Shown: in pieces, positions 18,028 through 26,792 of the stretch
Layout of the letters: every line of letters begins with the position of its first letter
How positions within the stretch are numbered: position 1 is the stretch's first letter
From: an uncultured Desulfobacter sp.
GTDB taxonomy: Bacteria; Desulfobacterota; Desulfobacteria; Desulfobacterales; Desulfobacteraceae
DNA: 64,000 nucleotides
Reading direction: 5' to 3'
Assembly (NCBI RefSeq): GCF_963664415.1
Contig: NZ_OY761445.1
Span: 1,824,501-1,888,500, forward strand
Made by a program: the position numbers and the translations under genes
Notes under the pieces: generated by a model
Seen by the model: only the letters and a program-made list of their open reading frames with translations
What the model was told of the DNA's origin: nothing
Database searches by the model: none

Positions 18028-18170
18028 TAACGGCCATGGGACACCCTAACATACCTACCCAGGCTTTCATATAACGGTCACGGACCGTCCTTGGTCTATC
18101 TGCACCCAGACTCCGACCTACAACAAATACTGAAAGATCTTAGTAAGTTACCCAGACTTTCATATAAAAA
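18028..18170. repeat. Dispersed intergenic repeat, copies B1 and B2 in tandem
   Basis: B1 (18028 to about 18071) has the TAACGGCCATGGG head and a CCCAGGCTTTCATATAA end. B2 (18072-18170) repeats the head as TAACGGTCACGGACCG, continues through CACCCAGACTCCGACC and CTACAACAAATACT, and ends GAAAGATCTTAGTAAG then TTACCCAGACTTTCATATAA. The same long tail is found in the copy at 21775. B1 looks like a shortened unit lacking the middle. Begins one base after the stop of the preceding gene. Confidence 0.65.
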
Positions 18171-18171
18171 A

Positions 18172-18431
18172 TTATTCGTCAAGAATCGCCCTGACCTTTT
18201 GGGCCAGATCCTTTTTTGAAAAAAGTTTTTGAATAAAATTCACCCCATGGTCCTGATCCTGAGCCCTTTCATGTCGGCGGGAGAATAGATGGCACGTTTA
18301 TTGTTGGAATAGTGCCGAAATCCGCCATTTTCTATCCAGTACAACGGACGTAAACCGGTTTTTGGGGCCAAATCGTTTATAAGCCGTTGCCCGAACGGGC
18401 CGTCAAGTACCTCCCAAACAACTTCCCGGGT
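18172..18431 (-). pseudogene. Fused remnants: TRAP transporter DctP fragment and receiver-domain tail
   Basis: Bases 18431-18240 (minus) encode about 60 residues of a TRAP-type solute-binding protein: EVLDGPFGQRLINDL, then GGFRHYSNNKRAIYSPADMKGL, whose last part is the well-conserved DctP core, ending at IRTMG and a stop. A second frame, ending at 18172, encodes the last residues of a response-regulator receiver (VNFIQKLFSKKDLAQKV, then RAILDE and a stop). The two frames overlap around 18240-18250. Neither gene is otherwise present. The bases on to 18601 hold nothing I recognise. This is gene debris, probably from one or more deletions. Confidence 0.65.
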
Positions 18432-18601
18432 CAGTTGATTCCGGCTGCGGCGTGGGCCATGAAAAAGTAAATGTATTTACCGGACAGACCGGCTCCAACG
18501 TGCCGCTATCCGTACCTAATCGCATAAAAAGGCTATGCCGACAGCACCGAATCATGGTAATTATATATATCAAAATCAATTACCTGGATGAGGAGCGGCG
18601 C

Positions 18602-20755
18602 TTGAAACTTGTAAGCGAATATAGGAAATCGTTTAACCGCAAGCTAATATCAATATTTTTATTCATTTTAATCACCGCTACATCCCTTATAGGCATTTCC
18701 AGTTATCAAATCACTAAAAAGGCACTCGCCGAAAAAGGTAAGGTTGTTCTCAAAAACAGTGTTGTCCAGGCATTGGCCCTGATTCGTTCGGAATATAATA
18801 AAGTTCAGGCTGGATCAATATCTCAAGCAGAGGCACAGGAGACGATTAAAACCTTTTTAGCCGGCCCCATGAAGGCTGACGGTACAAGAGATCTGCATGG
18901 GAATATTGATTTAAGTGAACATGGATATTTTATCATTTACGATAAAAAAGGCTTTGAAGTCTTGCATCCTACCCTGGAAGGTCAAAACGTATTGGACGTC
19001 ACCGACCTTAATGATGCTGAGCATTATATTGTTAAAGAACAGATAGAGACAGCACTCAGTGGTGGCGGCTATACCTATTATGCCTGGCGTTTACCCCACT
19101 CCAACAAAATCGGCAAAAAAATTTCATATGTTGCTTATAGTCCGGACTGGGAATGGATTGTTGCGGCAACGGCATATGAATTAGATTTTGTAAATGAAGC
19201 AACCGAAATTCTTTATACGATCGGACTTGTAACCACTATATTAATATTTTTTACTGGTTATATCGGTACGAAATACATCAAATCCGCAACAAAACCCGTA
19301 CTTGATATTGCAAGCGGCATGAAAAATGTAACTGAAGGCCGCTATCAATCAATCCCTGCCGGCAATTATAATGATGAGACCAAAGTATTGATTGACGGTT
19401 ACAACACCATGATTGAATCCCTTGAAAAGGCCGAACGTAAAATCACCATCAAGAATGATCGATTAACCTACCTTGCCTACAACGATGAGCTTACATTGCT
19501 TCCCAATCGAAACGGCATGAAAGAGTATGTTGACCAAAGGCTGAGCAATGGATGCAATTTTGGTTATCTGGCCCAACTGGATATCATGGGGCTAAAGTTG
19601 ATTAATTTGACCTTGGGGTATGAGCAGGGAGACAAAGTATTGGGACTTTTAGGTAAATACCTGCGCCAATACAAAAAAGACAATAATTATCCGGCACGGA
19701 CGGGAAGTAATGAATTTTCGATCTGGATAGAAGCGGTTGAGCAACAACGTATCTATCCCCTATTAAAGGAGATCAGAGAGAAAAGCCAACAATACGTAAT
19801 AGAAAACGGTTACAACCAGATGCTTGATATCTACCTTGCCTTGACCATGTACGACGGTCAGAATAAATCCTTTGAGACGCTATACGAAGAGACGACAACC
19901 GCAATGCGGACTGCCAGAGAAAAGCGGGATCTATCAATAACCCTCTTTGAAGAGTCCATGAAAGAGCGGGTGGAAAACGAACTGGCCATGCGCCGGCATC
20001 TGGACAAGGCCATTTCAGAAAAAGAGATCATTCCTTACTACCAGGCGCAGGTTGATTTCACCACCGAAAAGGTTGTGGGAGTTGAAGCCTTGGCACGATG
20101 GATTTCCAGTGAACTGGGTTTCGTGCCGCCCAATGTGTTTATTCCTTACATAAATCAGCTTAATCTGATCACGGAGTTTACCGAATATATGATCGATAAA
20201 GTGTTGAGCAATTATCAGGATTTGGTCATGAAATACGATTCCGACCTGACCATATCCATTAATATTTCACCCCTATGTTTTATGGAAAAAGATTTTACCG
20301 GCAAAGTTGAGCGGGCCATAAATAAGCATCACATCCCGCCACACAAATTAATTCTTGAAATAACCGAAGATGTTTTCATCGCAGACTATAAGGAAATTAA
20401 TAGAATTATAACAAAACTTCGCGAATTGTTTGTCAAAGTTTCCATTGATGATTTTGGAACGGGCTACTCTTCTTTGAATTATCTGATGAACATCCAACCC
20501 GATGAAATTAAAATAGATAAAAGCTTTGTGGGCCAGATCCTTGATGATGAAAAAGCCTTTTACATGTTTGACACCTTGTGTAATATCGCCGAAAACTTTG
20601 GATATTCAATTGTGGCTGAAGGGGTTGAAAATAAAAAGCAACTTGAAAAGATCAGCACCACTTCCCTTAAAATAATTCAAGGCTATCTATTCTCAAAACC
20701 TGAGCCACTAATCACGGAAATGCCCGCTGGAAAAAACTCAGGGTCATGCAGCTAA
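18602..20755 (+). CDS. Membrane Cache-HAMP-(degenerate GGDEF)-EAL phosphodiesterase
   Basis: About 717 residues from a TTG with GGAG six bases upstream; upstream in-frame ATGs at 18554 and 18452 lack a ribosome site. One helix (SIFLFILITATSLIGIS) leads into a single Cache-type extracytoplasmic sensor (HGYFIIYDKKGFEVLHP, then SPDWEWIVAATAYE), a second helix, and a HAMP region. The GGDEF site reads GSNEF (residues 368-372), so cyclase activity is unlikely. The EAL domain keeps EALARW (from Glu495), the ITED glutamate, DDFGTGYSSL and KIDKSFV, so cyclic-di-GMP hydrolysis is likely. The end overlaps the next gene by ten bases. Confidence 0.88.
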   Translation: MKLVSEYRKSFNRKLISIFLFILITATSLIGISSYQITKKALAEKGKVVLKNSVVQALALIRSEYNKVQAGSISQAEAQETIKTFLAGPMKADGTRDLHGNIDLSEHGYFIIYDKKGFEVLHPTLEGQNVLDVTDLNDAEHYIVKEQIETALSGGGYTYYAWRLPHSNKIGKKISYVAYSPDWEWIVAATAYELDFVNEATEILYTIGLVTTILIFFTGYIGTKYIKSATKPVLDIASGMKNVTEGRYQSIPAGNYNDETKVLIDGYNTMIESLEKAERKITIKNDRLTYLAYNDELTLLPNRNGMKEYVDQRLSNGCNFGYLAQLDIMGLKLINLTLGYEQGDKVLGLLGKYLRQYKKDNNYPARTGSNEFSIWIEAVEQQRIYPLLKEIREKSQQYVIENGYNQMLDIYLALTMYDGQNKSFETLYEETTTAMRTAREKRDLSITLFEESMKERVENELAMRRHLDKAISEKEIIPYYQAQVDFTTEKVVGVEALARWISSELGFVPPNVFIPYINQLNLITEFTEYMIDKVLSNYQDLVMKYDSDLTISINISPLCFMEKDFTGKVERAINKHHIPPHKLILEITEDVFIADYKEINRIITKLRELFVKVSIDDFGTGYSSLNYLMNIQPDEIKIDKSFVGQILDDEKAFYMFDTLCNIAENFGYSIVAEGVENKKQLEKISTTSLKIIQGYLFSKPEPLITEMPAGKNSGSCS

Positions 20756-21774
20756 AGGTAATCGACCATCCTTGTGTATGGGACCGCTTTGTGATGGGGA
20801 ACCCGGACGCAGCTTTTACCCACCTTTTTGGGTGGCGAAGGGTGATCGCGTCTGTTTATCAACACAAGCCGGTTTACCTGGCAGCCGTGGAAAAGGGTAG
20901 CATAGCGGCCCTGGTTCCCCTGTTCCGATTCAGCCGCCCTTTTTATCCGCCGGAATATATCTCCCTCCCCTTTTTCGACCATGCCGGCATTGTGGGCAAA
21001 AGTCAAAAAGCCGGGCAATTTCTCCTGGAAAAGGCATGGAAAACGCTTGATTGCAAAAACAGCGCCGGGTTAAACGTCCGGCAGGATACCAATTTTGATC
21101 TATCCGGGCTGACCCTTACGGGCCGTCGTCCCAAAATTTTCACCGAAAAGACAGGGCTGACCATTGCCCTGGCACCTGATCCCCGTCAGATGCTGGCCGC
21201 CTTTCCAGCCAAGCTCAGAAGCCAGATCAATAAAGGGATAAAAAACGGATTGACCTGGGATATCGGCGGAGCCAAGCTTCTACCGGCATTTTATAAGGTG
21301 TTTGCAAGGAATATGAGAGATCTGGGCTCCCCTGTTCATGCCCTCTGTTTTTTTAAAACCATCTTTTCGGTCTTCCCGGGCCAGGCACTCATCTGCGTGA
21401 TATACCACAGAGGAATACCGGCAGCCGGGGGTTTTGTTTTTCGATTTAAAAACAGGCTGGTCAATCCCTGGGCCTCATCCCTCAGGCAGTTCCGGTCCCT
21501 GAACACCAATATGCTGCTGTACTGGCAAATGATCCGTCTGGCCTGCAACCTGAACCTTGACATTTTTGACATGGGCAGGTCCTCCAAAGACGCCTCTACC
21601 TTTCGGTTCAAACAGCAGTGGGGACCACAGCAAACCCCGCTTTCCTGGTATACCTGGGCAGGGGACCGCCACAGATCCCCGGGGGAGACCCTATCCATCA
21701 GCCCCTGGCAAAAACTGCCCCTGGGAGTCGCCAACATAGCAGGCCCCCGGGTCAGAAAACACATTTCATTGTAA
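20746..21774 (+). CDS. FemAB/GNAT-like protein (PEP-CTERM/exopolysaccharide-associated type)
   Basis: 342 residues, cytoplasmic. It shows the two-lobed GNAT/FemAB pattern seen in proteins linked to exosortase and exopolysaccharide loci: an N-terminal ATFHLFGWRR-like segment (AFTHLFGWRRVIASVY), a basic KLRSQINKGIKNGL helix, and the C-terminal FDMGRSSKDASTFRFKQQWG signature with GG-containing PAAGGFVFRF before it. Members are thought to transfer an aminoacyl or acetyl group, but substrates are mostly unknown. It overlaps the EAL protein gene by ten bases and is followed by a repeat and a deacetylase-like gene, suggesting a surface-polysaccharide context. Confidence 0.75.
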   Translation: MQLKVIDHPCVWDRFVMGNPDAAFTHLFGWRRVIASVYQHKPVYLAAVEKGSIAALVPLFRFSRPFYPPEYISLPFFDHAGIVGKSQKAGQFLLEKAWKTLDCKNSAGLNVRQDTNFDLSGLTLTGRRPKIFTEKTGLTIALAPDPRQMLAAFPAKLRSQINKGIKNGLTWDIGGAKLLPAFYKVFARNMRDLGSPVHALCFFKTIFSVFPGQALICVIYHRGIPAAGGFVFRFKNRLVNPWASSLRQFRSLNTNMLLYWQMIRLACNLNLDIFDMGRSSKDASTFRFKQQWGPQQTPLSWYTWAGDRHRSPGETLSISPWQKLPLGVANIAGPRVRKHISL

Positions 21775-21869
21775 ACAGCCACGGGCTGACCTGACATATC
21801 ATCTGCCAGCTCAACCCACAACAAAGCTTGAAAGATCTGAGTGACTTACCCAGACTTTCTCATAAATAA
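21775..21869. repeat. Dispersed intergenic repeat, copy C (long form)
   Basis: Begins at the stop codon of the FemAB-like gene. Head CAGCCACGGGCTGACCTG; middle GCCAGCTCAACCCACAACAA; tail GAAAGATCTGAGTGACTTAC then CCAGACTTTCTCATAAA. The tail matches that of copy B2 closely. The ribosome site of the next gene (AAAGGAAA) begins right after it. Confidence 0.65.
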
Positions 21870-21883
21870 AGGAAAACAGAACG

Positions 21884-23023
21884 ATGACCCTTTCCATTCC
21901 CATGCCCCTTTTGGTCAGCATAGACGATGCCGGTTGGTGGATGGGACAGGATGGCTCTGCCGTGAACCAACCCTTCCGCACAGGTATGCCAAGGGCCCAC
22001 TGCCTGGAGGACTACACGGCATTGGTCGCCCTGGGGCGCAGCCTGGACATGAAGATCCCGGCCGGATTTGTGCTTTGCGAGTGGGATCAGACCCAGCTAC
22101 TCAGGGAGGTGCCCTCTGCCACCTGGATGGCCGAGCAGTGGAAATCCCCGTTTACAGATTTAGAAACCAAGGAAAAGGCGGCTCAGATTATCCAAAGCGG
22201 CAGTGATCACCTGGAGTTGGCCGTCCATGGCGTGGGACATGAATTCTGGGACCAGGGCCGGATGTCTCGAAGCGAATTCCACGACACTAAGGGAAAAATA
22301 CGTTCCCGGGACCTGGTCAAAAAACATCTGGAATATTTTTTCAGGCTTATGGACTCATTCGGCCTGGCCCAGGCGCCCCGGATTTTTATTCCTCCTGCTC
22401 TGCACCACGGGTTTGGCAACGGCGCAAAAGGATTCCAAGCCATTGCCCGATCCTTTGGTATCCAGTACATCCCCCTGGTCTTTTCCCGGGCTGACTGCAG
22501 TATTGCCCTCCAGTTTATAGGACTTGGCTGGGAAGAAGGCGTCCTGCTCATGGAAAGAGGAAGGTCCCAAACAAAGTGGAACCAGGTTGCGGCACCACCA
22601 AAGTTCACCTTCAACTCTCCCATCCTCGCCTTGCACTGGGCAAATATCCTCCACCCAAATCCCGACAAAAACATGGATGTAATCCATGCCTGGTCCGATT
22701 TTTTAAAAAAAGGGGTAAAAGAGAACCAGGTGGTGCTTTCCAGGGACATTTCAGCCTGCCTGACCCAGTATCTCAATGCAACCCAATCCCGGATACACGT
22801 AAAGGGAAACAAAATCGTAGTATTTTTAGACTGGATCGATAAGTTACCGGCAAAGGCCCTGGCCGATACGCTGTTTTTTTCCCTGGATCTGCCCAAGGGC
22901 TTAGCACTTCGACTGTCCGGTACAGAAATTAAAAGACCACGCAACCAGAATGAATCCGGATTTATTAAAACCGGAATGCCCAAGGCAGGGAAAATAGTCT
23001 TTGAATACAGCCAGTCTTTTTAA
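21884..23023 (+). CDS. Polysaccharide deacetylase-like (NodB-fold) protein
   Basis: 379 residues starting at an ATG behind AAAGGAAA. A metal-binding Asp pair appears in LVSIDDAGWWMG near residue 13, and a histidine motif in LELAVHGVGHEFW about 95 residues later. Together they match the DD and HxxxH positions of NodB/DUF2334-type deacetylases. A later HGFGNGAKGFQAIARSFG segment fits the barrel. No signal peptide is seen, so it would act in the cytoplasm, unlike most NodB enzymes. The call is by motif spacing only; the substrate is unknown. Its neighbours (FemAB-like protein, second deacetylase, PP2C) suggest a cell-surface function. Confidence 0.6.
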   Translation: MTLSIPMPLLVSIDDAGWWMGQDGSAVNQPFRTGMPRAHCLEDYTALVALGRSLDMKIPAGFVLCEWDQTQLLREVPSATWMAEQWKSPFTDLETKEKAAQIIQSGSDHLELAVHGVGHEFWDQGRMSRSEFHDTKGKIRSRDLVKKHLEYFFRLMDSFGLAQAPRIFIPPALHHGFGNGAKGFQAIARSFGIQYIPLVFSRADCSIALQFIGLGWEEGVLLMERGRSQTKWNQVAAPPKFTFNSPILALHWANILHPNPDKNMDVIHAWSDFLKKGVKENQVVLSRDISACLTQYLNATQSRIHVKGNKIVVFLDWIDKLPAKALADTLFFSLDLPKGLALRLSGTEIKRPRNQNESGFIKTGMPKAGKIVFEYSQSF

Positions 23024-23080
23024 AGAAGCTGCCATATAATATATCTATACATATATTCAATTTGGATTAGCATTATCTTT

Positions 23081-23108
23081 TTGACAGAATCTTTCCTGTT
23101 TTTATAAT
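23081..23108 (+). promoter_or_regulatory. Consensus promoter placed at the start codon of the PP2C gene
   Basis: TTGACA (23081-23086), 16 bases, TATAAT (23103-23108): both boxes are perfect. The ATG at 23115 is seven bases beyond the -10 box, where transcription should begin, so the mRNA would be leaderless. No ribosome site is present in between. Confidence 0.7.
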
Positions 23109-23114
23109 TATCCG

Positions 23115-24011
23115 ATGGAAATAAAGCATTATCCCCCAATAGAAATCCAGACCATCCTTGAAAAAGGAACCGCAGTTCAAAACGAAGACTTTTTGATCAT
23201 GCAGGACAATATCCTCGGAGTCTTTGACGGGGCAACCAGCCTGAACGGTCAAAAATTCGGGCAGGAGAGGACCGGAGGAGCCATTGCTTCCCAAACGGCC
23301 GGTGCCGTATTTAAAAAGAACCATTTTCCTCTGAACCAACTGGCTTGCCAGGCCAACGATGCCATCATGAAACAGATGCTTTCCAACGGGGTGGACACCT
23401 CAAGAAAGGAAAATCTCTGGTGTACCAGTGCGGCGGTTGTACGTCTAAAAGACCAGTCCCTGGAATGGATTCAGAGCGGGGATGCCGTTATCATTCTTAT
23501 CTACGAGGACGGCACCCACAGAGTTCTGGTGGACCGGGAAGACCATGACCATGAGACCCTGACCCTGTGGAAAAAACTGGTTCGTACCCATCTGCCTGAA
23601 ACAGAAAAGCCACGTGGTTTTCTCCCCATAAATCATCAAGCAGCCCCGCAGCAGGTCATAGATCTTATGCGTGGCAAACTGGCCGGCCAGATTCGAAAAG
23701 TCCGTTCCGGTATGAATATCACCTATGGGGTGCTTAATGGAGAGAAAGCGGCTGAAACTTTCCTGAACCAGGGAGAGGAATCTTTGGACCGGGTGGCCCA
23801 TGTTCTGATCTTTACCGACGGTCTATCCATTCCCCAGCCTGAGCCGGAACCGCACAAAGATTTCACTGATCTTGTCAAAACATACCTGAATTTAGGTCTG
23901 GAAGGGTTGAAACAAATGATCCGCAGCCAGGAAGGAAAAGATCCCCATTGTCTGATCTGTCCGCGATTCAAGTGCCACGATGATATCGCAGCCATTGCCG
24001 TCCAGTTTTAG
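23115..24011 (+). CDS. PP2C-type protein phosphatase
   Basis: 298 residues. The PP2C metal-binding pattern is visible: NEDFLIM and VFDGATSLNG near the N-terminus (with a GGAIAS helix start), SGDAVIILI in the middle, FTDGLSIP, and a final HDDIAAIAV Asp motif. PP2C enzymes remove phosphate from Ser/Thr residues in the cytoplasm and often counter a Hanks-type kinase; none is in this window. A Cys-rich CLICPRFKCHDD precedes the last metal motif. The first possible internal Met is 29 residues in and would cut off the first metal ligand, so the ATG next to the promoter is the credible start. Confidence 0.8.
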   Translation: MEIKHYPPIEIQTILEKGTAVQNEDFLIMQDNILGVFDGATSLNGQKFGQERTGGAIASQTAGAVFKKNHFPLNQLACQANDAIMKQMLSNGVDTSRKENLWCTSAAVVRLKDQSLEWIQSGDAVIILIYEDGTHRVLVDREDHDHETLTLWKKLVRTHLPETEKPRGFLPINHQAAPQQVIDLMRGKLAGQIRKVRSGMNITYGVLNGEKAAETFLNQGEESLDRVAHVLIFTDGLSIPQPEPEPHKDFTDLVKTYLNLGLEGLKQMIRSQEGKDPHCLICPRFKCHDDIAAIAVQF

Positions 24012-24063
24012 AAGTAACAATCCGGTCTGAATTAATTTTTAAGAAAGCATAAGAAAAAACCGT

Positions 24064-24903
24064 TCAGAGAGAAGCCTCATTCGGATCTGCCTCTTCCATA
24101 ACCGGTTGTCCGATCAATTCAGCTAACGGCATCACAGAAATATTTTGAGATTCAAGTCCTTTCAAGACACGTTCCAGTTCGGTTAAAAACCCAGAAAGGA
24201 ATTGATTATCAGGCATTTCAGTCAACGGTTTTGAATCATGCAGCAAAATGATATCACCGGGCCTCACCCGACCCAGTATTTTTGAAGCCAGCCCGGATAT
24301 CCTGCGATTTCCTCTGTCCATGGCCCGGCAGGAAAAATTGACGGCTTTTAGTCCAACCTCTGCCAGAACCGGTCCAAGTTTCGGGTTGGTAATACCTGCA
24401 GGGGGCCTGAACACCAGGGGCCGGATGCCATGGCCCCCAAGCACCTCTTGGGTTTTAATAATCTCGTCTTTAAGATGCCGCCTTGATTTGAGCATAATCA
24501 AGGGATCGTGTGAATAGGTATGGTTGCCGATGGTGTGACCCTGGGCCAAAATCCGGGCAATGAGATCGGGATGGCTGCGGGCATTTTCCCCGGTGACAAA
24601 AAAGGTAGCCTTCACCTGGTAAGATCTGAGAATATCCAGAACCAAAGGGGTTGTCACCTTATCCGGTCCATCGTCAAAGGAAAGAGAGACACAAATGCCC
24701 TTACGCGCTCCCCGGCAAATAACAGGCAGAAAAAAACTATACCCCGTTGCAAACGGTGCCACAAGGCAGAGCAAAACAAATCCCGCCAGGGGAAAAATAC
24801 TCCACACAGTCCCCCATAAAACAAAAAAAAAGCCGGCCAGGATAAACGCGCCAATGCCTGTTCTCTCCCCTGTGGTCAATGATCTTTTTGCAGGATTTTT
24901 CAC
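24064..24903 (-). CDS. Membrane-anchored polysaccharide deacetylase (NodB)
   Basis: 279 residues. Two N-terminal hydrophobic helices (GAFILAGFFFVLWG and PLAGFVLLCLVAPF) anchor the protein. The NodB domain is textbook: SLSFDDGPD (Asp pair), ATFFVTGENA, GNHTYSHDPL (HxxxH metal site), FRPPAGITN, and a C-terminal IILLHDSKP. It would remove acetyl groups from a polysaccharide or peptidoglycan amino sugar outside the cytoplasmic membrane. It converges with the PP2C gene; no clear terminator hairpin was found between them. Confidence 0.9.
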   Translation of the reverse strand: MKNPAKRSLTTGERTGIGAFILAGFFFVLWGTVWSIFPLAGFVLLCLVAPFATGYSFFLPVICRGARKGICVSLSFDDGPDKVTTPLVLDILRSYQVKATFFVTGENARSHPDLIARILAQGHTIGNHTYSHDPLIMLKSRRHLKDEIIKTQEVLGGHGIRPLVFRPPAGITNPKLGPVLAEVGLKAVNFSCRAMDRGNRRISGLASKILGRVRPGDIILLHDSKPLTEMPDNQFLSGFLTELERVLKGLESQNISVMPLAELIGQPVMEEADPNEASL

Positions 24904-25014
24904 TTGAGCCGCCCCAAAATAATCTTTTCAACCGTCTACTGATTATGAGACTATATCAGTCAGCATAGCATAGATCCAGAACCCCCAAACAAAAAGGAAA
25001 GGAAGCAGGGTCAG

Positions 25015-25434
25015 ATGAAAATATCAGGAAAAAAAACCGGGAAACTTGCATTTACAATCAAACAGGACAGTTACACTTACACCCTTGATGCGCCCGAAAG
25101 TGCCGGCGGTGAAGGCAAAGGCCCATCTCCCAAAGGCCTTCTTTTAAGCGGATTGATTGGATGCACAGGCATTGATGTGGCAATGATCCTGGGAAAAATG
25201 CGGGTGGAGATCCAGGATCTGGAAATCACGGCACAAACCGAGCTTACAGACCAACAGCCATCGGTATTTAAGGAAATCACTCTGTCTTACCACATCACCG
25301 GCAATGACAAAGATACAAAAAAAATCAAACGGGCTGTCTCCCTGTCCATGGAAACCTACTGCGGGGTCTCTGCTATGCTGGAAAAAAACAGCCGTATCAT
25401 CCCTGAAATTTTTTTGAATGGCAATAAAATTTAA
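25015..25434 (+). CDS. OsmC family protein
   Basis: 139 residues, the usual size for the family. Two reactive cysteines sit where OsmC/Ohr proteins have them: Cys50 (GLIGCTGIDVAMIL) and Cys116 (METYCGVSAMLEK). The central LLSGLIGC helix start is typical. OsmC-type proteins reduce organic hydroperoxides in the cytoplasm, which suits an anaerobe meeting oxygen. It stands alone, with an AAGGAAG sequence upstream of the ATG. Confidence 0.9.
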   Translation: MKISGKKTGKLAFTIKQDSYTYTLDAPESAGGEGKGPSPKGLLLSGLIGCTGIDVAMILGKMRVEIQDLEITAQTELTDQQPSVFKEITLSYHITGNDKDTKKIKRAVSLSMETYCGVSAMLEKNSRIIPEIFLNGNKI

Positions 25435-25588
25435 ACGCCCGGATGATCTTCACTACTAAAAAAGTTTTTAATCTCTTGACTTGAGCCAACTACATAGAAA
25501 TATTAACTGGGTATAAGCGCGGCAAAATGCTGCGTAGCGACAGAAAAAAAGAAAAGTACTTAATGAAAAAAACAAAAGGAGGGCCGAA

Positions 25589-26692
25589 ATGAACAGGTTG
25601 GGAAAACTACTTCTAAAGACCTTATCTGTATCGCTACTATCCGTATCCTTACTGGCATGTAGTTCCGTACAACATCACAAAAAAACCGCTTACCACACTA
25701 AAGCAAAAGCCTTTGCTACACTGCCGGACGGCCTTGCCTTTCCCGAAGGGATTGCCAGAAATCCGTCAACTGGTGATATCTATGTGAGCACATTCAGCTT
25801 TGCCGGCAACAATACCCTACTACGCTATGATAAAACTGGAAAACTTTTGGCCCAGATTGATTTTGCCAAAACGCCATTGCTTGGGTTGGCCTTCAATACT
25901 GTGGATAAAAAGGTTTACATCTGTAATACAGGCGATCTTGTCGGAGACAAGTCCAGAATCCAACGGGTGGATGGTGACTTTGTTACAAACGCAAAGGTAG
26001 AGGACGTCGCAGCCATTCCCCATATTGGCGCGCCTGGATCCAGAACTGTGAATAATCCCGATGGCAGTAAAGACACAATCATCTTTGGTGATAATGCAGC
26101 AGCCCCCAATGCCATGACCTTTAACAAGGCCGGCGATCTGCTTATTTCCGATTCTTTTCAGGGTGCTGTTTTCAAAATTGACAATGCAGCAAATTGCAAG
26201 AAACAATGCGCCGTTACAACGGTCATCCACGACAGTTTATTAGCTACGCCGGGATTCCCCCCCTTTGGAGCAAACGGCCTGGCTTTAAACGCCGATGAAT
26301 CTAAGTTATATATCGCCAATACCGGCGATGACCGTATTCTCAGCCTTGATATGGCCACCAAGGAATTAAACGTTTTTGCCGAGAGTATCAATGGTGCGGA
26401 TGGCCTGGCCATGGATGCGAACGGTTATCTGTGGGCGGCGGCCAATCAGGCGGATAAAATTGTCATGTTTGAATCAACCGGGAAAGTACATGGGAAACTC
26501 GGCATACCAGGCCGTGTCAACAAAGATGGCTCCCACAGCGGGCTGCTCTTTCCTGCCAGCCTGGTGATTGCCGACGGTACAATCTATGTGACAAACCTGG
26601 CGATACCATTGACACCTGCTAAAGGCGATGAAATTGAAGAGGCAGTAAGTAAATACACGATCAGTGCTGTTAAAATCCCCCAGCATAAATAA
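25589..26692 (+). CDS. SMP-30/gluconolactonase-like beta-propeller lipoprotein
   Basis: 367 residues behind a strong AGGAGGG ribosome site. The signal peptide ends in a lipobox (LSVSLLACSS), so the mature protein is lipid-anchored. The body repeats a beta-propeller pattern typical of SMP-30/NHL folds: LAFPEGIARNPSTGDIYVS, NTGDLVGDK, NAMTFNKAGDLLISDSF, GLALNADESKLYIANTGDD and DGLAMDANGYLWAA. Such proteins can be lactonases, but metal ligands could not be fixed by eye and many are binding proteins. A clear Rho-independent terminator follows directly, so it is a single-gene transcript. Confidence 0.82.
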   Translation: MNRLGKLLLKTLSVSLLSVSLLACSSVQHHKKTAYHTKAKAFATLPDGLAFPEGIARNPSTGDIYVSTFSFAGNNTLLRYDKTGKLLAQIDFAKTPLLGLAFNTVDKKVYICNTGDLVGDKSRIQRVDGDFVTNAKVEDVAAIPHIGAPGSRTVNNPDGSKDTIIFGDNAAAPNAMTFNKAGDLLISDSFQGAVFKIDNAANCKKQCAVTTVIHDSLLATPGFPPFGANGLALNADESKLYIANTGDDRILSLDMATKELNVFAESINGADGLAMDANGYLWAAANQADKIVMFESTGKVHGKLGIPGRVNKDGSHSGLLFPASLVIADGTIYVTNLAIPLTPAKGDEIEEAVSKYTISAVKIPQHK

Positions 26693-26718
26693 CTAAATTT
26701 GTGACGGTGCTTGTGCAC

Positions 26719-26753
26719 AAGCCCTCGTTTCAGTGAAGACGAGGGCTTTTTTT
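26719..26753 (+). terminator. Rho-independent terminator
   Basis: AAGCCCTCGT (26719-26728) pairs with ACGAGGGCTT (26739-26748) around a ten-base loop, followed by an unbroken T run. Ends the transcript of the propeller lipoprotein gene. Confidence 0.9.
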
Positions 26754-26792
26754 CGCAAAACAATCGTATAGAATCTTTATGAGGTCCATCCA

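Noticed and set aside
18452..18601. Longer N-terminus for the EAL protein
   Set aside because: No ribosome site at the upstream ATGs; the TTG at 18602 has GGAG at good spacing and leads directly to the membrane helix.
22207..22983. Open frame of 258 codons on the minus strand
   Set aside because: Antisense to the deacetylase-like gene; no start signal or motif.
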